Shown here: one piece after another, positions 56,470 to 64,000 of the stretch
Layout: the number at the start of each line of letters is the position of its first letter
How positions within the stretch are numbered: the stretch's first letter is position 1
Origin: Furcasterigmium furcatum
Taxonomy: Eukaryota; Ascomycota; Sordariomycetes; Glomerellales; Plectosphaerellaceae
Reading direction: 5' to 3'
Assembly (NCBI GenBank): GCA_001599815.1
Contig: BCIA01000004.1
Coordinates: forward strand, 1,738,862-1,802,861
DNA: 64,000 nt
Translations under genes and position numbers: made by a program
The notes under the pieces: model-generated
What the model saw: the letters and a program-made list of their open reading frames with translations, nothing else
Databases searched by the model: none
Told to the model about the DNA's origin: nothing

Positions 56470-57612
56470 ATGGCCCCTATCAAGTTACCGCCCTTTGACG
56501 AGCTTCCTCTCGATAAATCTGGTCCTCCCGGGAACGCCTGGGGCCTCTGGGGCCCAGACGACCAGCTGGGCAGACTGAATCTCATCACGCCCGAGACTGT
56601 CGCCGCCGCCGCGGGAGAGATTAGAGAGGGAAAGCGTTTGTCTCTGGACTGGCCACTGGATAAGCCCTCAGTGCCAACTTTTGACAGGCAGCAGTTCAAA
56701 CATGAGATGTTAAACAGGGCACCAATGACAATGAACGACGATGCCATTGCCATCAATACCCAGAGCAGCACTCAATGGGACGGGTTCAGGCACTATGGTA
56801 AGTTGGAAAATTCTGTGCTCGCACGGCAATGACAGTCGCCTGATGCATTCCAAACAGGATATCAGCGAACGAAGCAGTTCTATCAGGGTCATGTCCAGGA
56901 AGACTTCGGCCCCGGATCAAAAAAGCTCGGCATCGATGGTAGGTCTTTCCAAATCTGAAGTACCCATGAAGTAGGCTGAGCCACAGGTAGCATATGCCAA
57001 CAACGGTGGAATCGTCGGTCGTGGTGTCCTGATCGACTGGTACGCCTGGTCTCGCCGAAACAGCTGCACGCTCAGTCCTTTCGAGACTGGTGCTGTCCGG
57101 CTGTCCGATATCCAGGCCATCGTCAGCGAGAATGGAATTCAAATCCGACAGGGCGACATTCTCTTCATTCGCGTCGGGTTTACCGCCGAGTACAATAAGC
57201 TCTCCGCCGAGGCACAGCAGTCATTTCCAGACCGCAAGCCAGGTGGTCTGCTGGGACTAGAGGCTACCCAAGACTCCCTTCGGTGGCTCTGGGAGTCAGG
57301 CTTCGCAGCTGTGGCATCGGACGCGGCTGGATTCGAGAGAGGTCCCGCGACAGGACCATATAATGACCCCGATGTGAGCATCCACCAGTGGGCGCTTGCT
57401 GGCTGGGGCATGCCGATCGGGGAGATGTTTGATCTCGACGAGCTCGCCGAAGTGTGTGCTGCGAGGAAGCGCTGGACCTTTTTCCTGGCCAGCGTACCGT
57501 TGAAGGTCTGTTCACCCGACACTGGGAAGCATCGTATGCATCGTACTAACTCGTTCATTCGTAGATTCCTGGCGGTGTAGCCAGTCCGGGTAATGCTGTT
57601 GCCATCTTATAG
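56470..57612 (+). CDS. Cyclase-family (kynurenine-formamidase-like) hydrolase
   Basis: Metal-dependent hydrolase of the putative cyclase family (PF04199). Start MAPIKLPPFDELP; GLWGPDDQLGRLNLITPETV is conserved in fungal members. The active-site region STQWDGFRHYG is split by an intron (GTAAGT donor at about 56798) and continues YQRTKQFYQG. A second intron, ending CACAGGTAG at about 56988, joins KKLGID to AYANNGGIVGRGVLIDW. Then follow AAVASDAAGFE, SIHQWALAGWGMPIGEMFDLD and, after a last intron, IPGGVASPGNAVAIL with stop at 57610-57612. An ATG 16 codons upstream (56422) is in frame. Members hydrolyse amides or lactones, so a ring-opening step would fit the pathway. It is divergent from the quinate-type permease. 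Confidence 0.87.
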
Positions 57613-57703
57613 AAATACTTTAGATCATGAATGAATTTAGAGGGTTAACCATTGATTGCTATGATCTACTGGGATATCGATGAAAACGCATGCTGCTTTT
57701 TGC

Positions 57704-59574
57704 TTACAGTCTCGCCGCTGGCGACTTCTCCTCCTCCGCCGCCCTCTCCGCCCGATACTTCTCCGGCCAGATCCCCGACTTGCCCGGCGCCAGGATGCCC
57801 CTCGGATCGATCGAGTCCTTCAGCCGCTCGACGACCCTTCTGTGAATGTGGTCGTTGAAATCGTATTGGTCCGCCACGGCATCCATGAAGTTCAGGTGCG
57901 TGCGGTACTCCGAGTAGCCGTGCTTCCGGGCCGCCGCGAGTAGGTCAAGGAAGCACAGGTGAGCGTTGTGCTTCTGCTTCTCGGACGCGTTGTCGTAGAA
58001 GAGGAGGTTGAGGTGGTTCATGTGGTGCGGGTACAGGTGGAAGCCGGCGTGGAAGTCGAACCCATGCAGGGCGCTGATCTTCTTGCCGACATGGTAGAAG
58101 TCGAGGGCCGCCTTGCCGTCTGGCGGGACGACGGGGGAGAAGCTGATGTGGCCGCCGTCCTCGCCTCGGAACTTGACAGACTGCAGACGGAGGAGGTTGG
58201 GCAGACCGATCTGCGTGCCGCCCTTTTCTGTGACGGGCACCTTGTCCGCGTCGAGGAGCGCCTGGGGGTTATCGGCAAGATACGTCTCCTGCGTGAGGAC
58301 GGCACCCGGGAGGTCGGCAAACGCGGCGCATATCGCGTCCCAGCGGCACTTCATCATCGTTTCGGTACCTACGTGTGGCTGGTGGTCAGTATGCATCGGC
58401 CATTGTCTCGGCCAAGAAGCAGGGCCACTCACCATAGAGAGCCAGTCGGGCGCTCCACCAGCCCTTCTTGTTCTTCTTCCTCCACTCCTCGACAACCGAG
58501 TCGGGAATCGCGCCTTCTCCGTCGTACACGTCTGACCGAGGGCCAGCGGCCGCCATGGCGCGGATGGGGTTGCCAATGACAGGGTGGTTCTGCAGCACTT
58601 CGGTCCTGTAGAGGTGGCCGAGGCGGTCGATCAGCTGCTCCAGGTGCTCTTCCTTGTCCACCTGAATATCGCAGCTCATGAATCCCTGCTGCTTCGGGTA
58701 CAGCCAAATGCCCAGCTTGGTGACGATTCCGAAATTAGACTGAAAGAACAGGGAGTCGAGCGAGGGGCCGTATCCTGGCTTGAAGCATTGCCAGGTCGAG
58801 CTGTTGGCGATGGCGCCCATGCCGGTGCGAATCACCTCCCCGGACGGCAAGACGGCCTGCGGAATTATGCTTAGCATGTTTGCAAACACGTCAAGTGGTC
58901 AGACTCACCTCCAGACCGCACTGAGCCTGGGCGTGCTCTCCAAGCGGCGTGTACCCAAAGCCGCGATCCAGCGTGTTCCCGACAATGCTGCCCCATCCCA
59001 GCGAGGGAACGGAGGGGTACACCTTCAAGTTTGCCTTCCTACAGTACTCGAACAGGTCGAAGAAAGTGACGCCAGGCTCGATAAGAGCATAGCAGGCCTT
59101 GTCATTGACCTCGATGATCTTGTTCATCCGCCCCAGGTCCACGACGATAGACCCCTGGACGCGGGGGCTGGGGCCTCCGTAGCCGTTGTTCTTGCCCCTT
59201 GAGATGGGCCACAGGGGGATGGAGAACTCGTTGGCGACGCGGACGACGGCCTGCACCTCTCCCACAGACCTCGGGAGGACGACGGCGGAGCAGAGATTGT
59301 TGTTTGTCGCGGTGGTGCCGATTGGGAAGGGATCTCTGTAGTCTGGAGAGGTGTACAAGGTCAGTACGGCGTTTGAATCGGCGGACGAGTGACCCAGGCG
59401 GTTCTACCTACTCTTCAAGTCTTCCGGGCTGGACAGCACATTTCCCATGCCCAGGGTCTCTCGGAACCTGTCGAGGGCCTGGCGAAAGCGGGCGGGGGTT
59501 GCGTTCGGGGGCAGGACCGGGTTCGCGGAGCTGGCCCCTCCTGGCGCAGCCTGGGTCTGTGATGCGGTGGTCAT
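57704..59574 (-). CDS. Vanillyl-alcohol-oxidase-like FAD-linked oxidase
   Basis: Flavoenzyme of the VAO/4-cresol dehydrogenase family, which oxidises para-hydroxybenzyl positions of phenols such as vanillyl alcohol or eugenol with FAD. The N-terminal exon (ATG at 59574) joins PEDLK to NYRDPFPIGTT. The FAD domain has PISRGKNNGYGGPSPRVQGS, EPGVTFFDLF, GSIVGNTLDRGFGYTPLGEH and SNFGIVTKLGIWLYP. The cap domain ends with HGYSEYRTHLNFMD, which keeps the Tyr-Arg pair that binds the phenolate in VAO, then DPRGILAPGKSGIWP. A His-rich stretch (LYPHHMNHLNLLF) aligns near VAO's FAD-linking histidine; exact register is uncertain. Introns lie near 59347-59407, 58862-58910 and 58379-58431. It is divergent from the second permease. 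Confidence 0.92.
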
Positions 59575-60178
59575 TTTGGGCGGTGTCTTCCCCGGATTCG
59601 GCAGGCCGGTTGCGCGTGCGAGAGGTCTATCAACGGGGTCCGAGACGAGAAAGGGCTGTAGTCAGCTCTGCTGGTGGTCCAGCTTACATGCAGGGGGAAG
59701 GCCAAGAGCAGAGGAAGGCCACTAGCCATACATATACCCAAGGCAAATTCGGTCATGTTCTTGCACGGGAATGGCATCAAAGTGCCGACCCCAGAGCCGA
59801 CTGTATAGTCTTGTCGTGCTGGCCGAGGCAGGGCCTCCGCACATTACCGCACTTCTCCGTGGTGCCCACCGCGGTAAAGGGCGGGAGAAGGGCTCAGCGC
59901 CCGGGCCAATACCACACATTCCCGCACTTCTCCGCCCGGTCACGCCGGCTGGCGCGGACGCCATCCCTCAACACGATCCATGAATCAGTCTTCCCCGCAA
60001 CTCGAGTCCTCCCTCGTCCATGACACGGGGTCTTCCCCGTGGGGAATATAATGGAGGGCGTGGAATCATGCGATTCAAGGACTCGAGTCGAACCATCATA
60101 ACCAGCTGCGCCCGATTCTACTTTCCACGAGACCCTCCCCGATCCCTGCCGACCCCAAGCGCGGCCATCACCGACATC
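59575..60178. promoter_or_regulatory. Shared divergent promoter with a 20-bp direct repeat
   Basis: 604 bp between the oxidase and permease starts. CACATTACCGCACTTCTCCG (59840-59859) and CACATTCCCGCACTTCTCCG (59915-59934) match in 19 of 20 bases, 75 bp apart. A related inverted piece, GGCGGGAGAAGGG, lies between them at 59880-59892. They are candidate binding sites for a cluster regulator. Confidence 0.5.
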
Positions 60179-62017
60179 ATGACGAGCAAGCCTCAGATCG
60201 CCACCAGCGACCACCTGGAAGCCGGCGTCGACGAACGCCCCGCCGGTCACAACGACGTGTACGAGGCGGCGCAGAAGCTGGCTCAGACAGACGATGTGAC
60301 CACGGAAGCCGACCGTGTTGCCATGAAAAAGCTGGTTCGCAAGATCGATCTCAGACTCATGCCCATCGTGCGTACATGTCCCTCACTTATACCTCCAGTT
60401 GATGCCCGCCCCGAGACGGACGACGTGCTGACACTGGAATAGATGTGCATCACGTATGGCCTCCAGTACTACGACAAGGTCATCCTCGGTCATGCGGCCA
60501 TCTATGGCCTCATCGAAGACCTACAGCTGAACGTGGAGCCCATCCGGTCAGTGGCGGCACTTAATCCCTGATCGTGCGATGCAGCTGACACTGAGTTCCC
60601 AAGCTACTCCAACGCCTCCATGATCTTCTACTGCGGCTACATCGTTGGCGCGTTTCCGGTGAGTCTTCACCCGTGTCCGTTTGCCGAGGCAACCACTGAC
60701 CGAGCCTGCGCCAGATTTCCTACCTTGCCCAGACCCTGCCCACCGGAAAAGTCTGCGGAACGCTGGTGATCGTCTGGTCCGCAATCGTCATGTCTACCGC
60801 CGGCATAACAACGTACGAGGGGTTGCTGGTCAACCGCTTCTTCCTCGGCATGGTCGAATCAGGCGTTGCCCCGGCATTCATGTGAGCATGCCACTCTCAC
60901 GACTCCTCTGATTTCCCAGGCAGGCCCCGGTAGCTGACCTTCCTCCGCGACGCAGGCTCGTCGTGTCCATGTGGTACGACAAGCGCCAGCAGCTGCTCCG
61001 CTCCGGCATCTGGTACAGTTGCTCAGGCGGCGCCAACCTCATCGTCCCCGTCATCAGCTACGGCATCGGCCATCTGAGGTCCGACAAACTGGCGCCGTGG
61101 CAGTTCATGTTCCTCATCGCCGGCGCCATCACGTTCCTCTGGGCGTTTGTCGTCTTCTTCTTCTTCCCCGACTCCCCCATGTCCGCCAAGGGCTTCACCG
61201 AGCAGGAGAAGGCACTCATCCTTCGCCGCATGCGAGAGGACAACGCCGGCACACTGAACCGCAAGTTCAAGAAGGCCCATATCTTTGAGTGCCTCACCAG
61301 CATGACCTTCTGGATCGTCAACATCATGTCAATGCTCACCAGCGTCGTCAGCGGGCCCATCTCCTCCTTCGGTTCCCTCATCTTCAAGGAGATGGGCTTC
61401 ACGGCTTCCCAGGCCCTGCTCCTGAACATCCCCAACGGCGCCATGGCATTCATCTGCATCCTGAGCTCCGCGACGCTGGGACGCAGGATCCCAAACATCC
61501 GGCTGTACCTCATCATGGGCGCATGCCTCATCGTCGTTATGGGCTGCTGTCTCACGTGGCAACTGCCCACCTCCAACGAGGCGGGTCGTCTCTCCGGCTT
61601 CTATCTGATGAACTTCTTCTCGTCTGCTTACGTCCAGGTCATCAGCCTGGGAACGTCCAATGTCGGAGGTTACACTAAGAAGGCTACGACCTCGGCCGGC
61701 ATTTTCGTGGCGTACTGCCTGGGTTCCATCGCCGGCCCTCTCATCTTCAACAGGTATGATCTACCCCCCTCCGGATCATCTGAACGGGACGCGGCAGATC
61801 TGACACGAGAAACAGAAAGGACGCGCCCCGCTACGACCCGGGCTTTATGGGCACCATGATCTGCCTCGCGTGCTGCTTCTTCTTCGCGCTGGGCTTGAGG
61901 TTCCACATGGTGCGCAACAATGCCAGGAGGGACCGCGAGTTCGGACCCCCGAGCACTGAGCACGGTCTCGACGATATCACAGACAAGGAGAACAAGGACT
62001 TCAGGTACCAGATTTAG
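60179..62017 (+). CDS. Dal5-type (anion:cation symporter family) MFS permease
   Basis: MFS permease of the allantoate/Dal5-like ACS family, which imports organic anions and small acids. The hydrophilic N-terminus ends KLVRKIDLRLMPIV, then MCITYGLQYYDKVILGHAAIYGL, YSNASMIFYCGYIVGAFPISYLAQTLP, GLLVNRFFLGMVESGVAPAF and MWYDKRQQLLRSGIWYSCSGG. The C-terminal half carries YVQVISLGTSNVGGYTKKAT, matching the family's late helices, and RNNARRDREFG before the tail. Five introns, near 60371-60442, 60548-60603, 60660-60715, 60882-60956 and 61754-61815, join these blocks. The protein has about 500 residues. Divergent from the VAO-like oxidase, so it may import that enzyme's substrate. Confidence 0.9.
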
Positions 62018-62350
62018 GAGCCACGTTCTCTTGTAAACGCAGAGAAAGCCTATGGCTGTCCTGGCTACGATAAGATCCCAGCCTGCATGGTCAGTGGACC
62101 GTTTCTCGGGGTGGTATGAACGAATGGCTGCGGAAAGTCAGTGAGCGGACACGAAGGGAGGTGGTCCATCAGTCGCAACGCAGGGGATTTCAGTGCAAAT
62201 GCCTTCGGTTTCAAGCTGCCACTCAATAACGAGGCTCAAAAAGCTTAATTCCTGTCCCAAAAGGACTACCTTGTTGATCTGGCACGAAATACACGTGCCT
62301 CGTTCCCGAGACTTTTGCCAGGCGTGGCATCTTCCGTGCGAGCTTCTCGC
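62018..62350. other. Intergenic between convergent genes
   Basis: 3' flanks of the Dal5-type permease and of the leftward regulator. No gene is seen. Confidence 0.45.
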
Positions 62351-64000
62351 TCAAAATGAGCGCCAGTCATATGGACCTCCTTCGCCCGGGTACTGCATTT
62401 GCTCGAATTCGGCATCGCCGCCTGGAACGCTGAACGAGGTGAACCCGAAGCCCGTAGATTCAAAGTCAGAGAAGAGCCAGTCATCCTGATAGAGGACGGG
62501 CAGATCTCCGGCACCTCCAAAGCCCGCAAGGCCCGCATCCGCGCCGAAGGAATCTGCCGAGACCGCGGCAAAGTCGGCTGATGCCGCATTTCCCACCTGC
62601 ACGGGTGCTTGGTTGGCGAGACCGGCGTTGGACGTGGACTGGCGCGGCCGGGAGGCGACAGCGCCGTCGCGTTTTGCGGCTGCCAGCAGCAGCCTGAGCT
62701 GCTTGATGTGCAGCGAGATCAAAACGGCCGTGTTGTTGGCCGGATGCGTTCGATCTTGGGTACACCCTCTGAGTCTGTCTTTGACGGCCTCAACCGCTCC
62801 GAGTGACCGTGTGATCTCATCTACAGTTGGGAAGTTGAGAGTGCCCTGCACGCAACGCGCCCTGTGTCAGATTATGTGTTGCAAAATCATTCCTCAGCAA
62901 CAAGTCTCACCTTGAGTAGCAGCGTGGCAGCGAAAACGACTCGAGTGAAGACCCTGAGCGGAGCTGATCGGAGGTGCCCCTGATCACCCAGCGCGGCCAC
63001 ACCTTGCAGCAGCGACCGGGATGCGGCGAGGGCGTCTCGGACAAACCGATAGTCCTCGCCATTGTTCGCGTTCGACAGCAAGAAGGCCTCGACTTTGGTA
63101 AGATACTCTTGGGTTGAGGTGTCTTTGCCGGGCCGGAGTCCGGCCTCGTCCAGGAGACGTTTGGAAATGGATTGGACGGCTACGGAGGTTAACTGGGCGC
63201 GAAGAACATGGTACTCGATTTGAAGAATGTCTTTTGCTGGAGACGGCACTGCGGAACACGAGTTAACATGAGAGCCGGAAATCAGCGACGATGGGGATGC
63301 ACGCACACCCGAGTCCCTTGGTCTTGTTGGACCACGCATCGAGCAGCGGTATGAAGCGGTTCAATAGACTGATGTGATCCATCTTGCTGAGCAGCTGAGC
63401 AGTTTGCTGGGGCGATTCCAACAGCTCGGCTCGAGAGTCGTGGGCAAGTCTCGATAGCTCTCCCCAAGCTGAGACCCCCAGCAACCACGGCCTCTCGGAA
63501 CTGGTCGCAGATCTTGCTCTGTTGCCCAGAACAGACAAATCCGAGTTGAACGGGGTGTGCTCGAGCACGACCGGCGATCGCAGTGCCATGGAGGACTGGG
63601 TGCTGTGGATGTGAAGTAGAAGTCGGACTCGTGCTCTGCGAAAGACGTAACGCTCCTGGAGGCTTTTCGCCTGTTTCTCGTACTCGGGACCTCGAACAGA
63701 GTGCACGAGATTCAGCTCGTTGAAGAGCGCCTGGGCCATGCCCAGCAACATACTTTGTCGAGCGTCAGCAAGCGTGATGGTGAGAAATTGGAGTGAGTCT
63801 TACCCAGACATTCTATCAGACCTAATGATCGGCTGACTGAGATCTGCCATCCACTCAGCGGCTGCAGGATGCGTTAGCAATCACGGAGTGAGCCGGATAT
63901 GTCGCCTCTTTGGGCAAAGGGGGTCATGGCAAGACAAACGCACCGTTCGCGATTCGTATATGCCTTTCGGAGTCTTCCAGATTCTTCTGTCGATACCTTG
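62351..64000 (-). CDS. Fungal-specific transcription factor, C-terminal part (cut by window edge)
   Basis: C-terminal portion of a fungal regulator; its DNA-binding N-terminus lies beyond position 64000. Visible blocks fit a transcription-factor homology domain: ERHIRIANG-like start at the edge, MLLGMAQALFNELNLV, YRQ-type helices, RPWLLGVSAWGELSRLAHDSR, LNRFIPLLDAWSNK, LRSAPLRVFTRVVFAATLLLK. A glycine/aspartate-rich tail with aromatics (QDDWLFSDFESTGFGF, EGGPYDWRSF) follows, like an activation region. Introns lie near 62852-62910, 63250-63290, 63752-63805 and 63860-63940. Stop TGA at 62351-62353. Whether it is of the Zn2Cys6 class cannot be seen here. It closes the cluster on the right. Confidence 0.75.

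Noticed and set aside
59895..60178. Leftward open frames overlapping the VAO/permease promoter
   Set aside because: They lack domain similarity and conflict with the divergent promoter and the direct repeats.

Overview
The window is from a filamentous ascomycete (Pezizomycotina), most likely a sordariomycete. Protein-coding genes carry several short introns of about 45-75 nt with canonical GT...AG ends and CTGAC/CTAAC-type branch points. Zn2Cys6 regulators, a PDR-type ABC pump, fungal MFS permeases and a Clr5-domain protein are present. Single, dispersed 5S rRNA genes of the Neurospora type occur between unrelated genes. The genus cannot be fixed from the sequence alone. There are no prokaryotic features, CRISPR arrays or intact transposons.

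Left part (1-31 kb) is accessory and gene-poor. It holds a full-length PDR/ABC-G exporter, an archaemetzincin, a Clr5-domain protein, a secreted GH106-like glycosidase, a kelch-repeat membrane protein, a small cysteine-containing protein, a secreted S33 peptidase and a TPR/DUF4470 protein. Between them lie two intact 5S rRNA genes, two truncated 5S relics, and several broken genes: a secreted cysteine-rich protein, an F-box fragment, an FG-GAP/VCBS protein, a fragment of a large unknown protein and a kinase-like domain. Single in-frame stops, often TAG or TGA where CAG or CGA would fit, recur here.

Middle part (31-45 kb) looks like a small carbohydrate-use neighbourhood. A sugar-porter MFS gene is preceded by a perfect 11-bp inverted repeat, followed by a Zn2Cys6 regulator and two divergent Gfo/Idh/MocA oxidoreductases. 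A DUF2855 protein and a secreted metallo-beta-lactamase-fold protein follow.

Right part (45.7-64 kb) is the most interesting. It packs a flavin-reductase-like FMN protein, a PEP-mutase/isocitrate-lyase-superfamily enzyme, an aspartate-aminotransferase-like enzyme, a Zn2Cys6 regulator, an HpcH/HpaI aldolase, a quinate-permease-like MFS, a cyclase-family hydrolase, a vanillyl-alcohol-oxidase-like flavoenzyme, a Dal5-type MFS and a second regulator (cut by the right edge). Three pairs are divergent and share promoters. The set reads as a catabolic cluster for an aromatic or phenylpropanoid compound: uptake by two permeases, oxidation at a para-hydroxybenzyl position, hydrolysis, retro-aldol cleavage to pyruvate, and transamination. 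The substrate is inference. Splice sites were read by eye, so exon ends marked 'about' may be off by a few bases.
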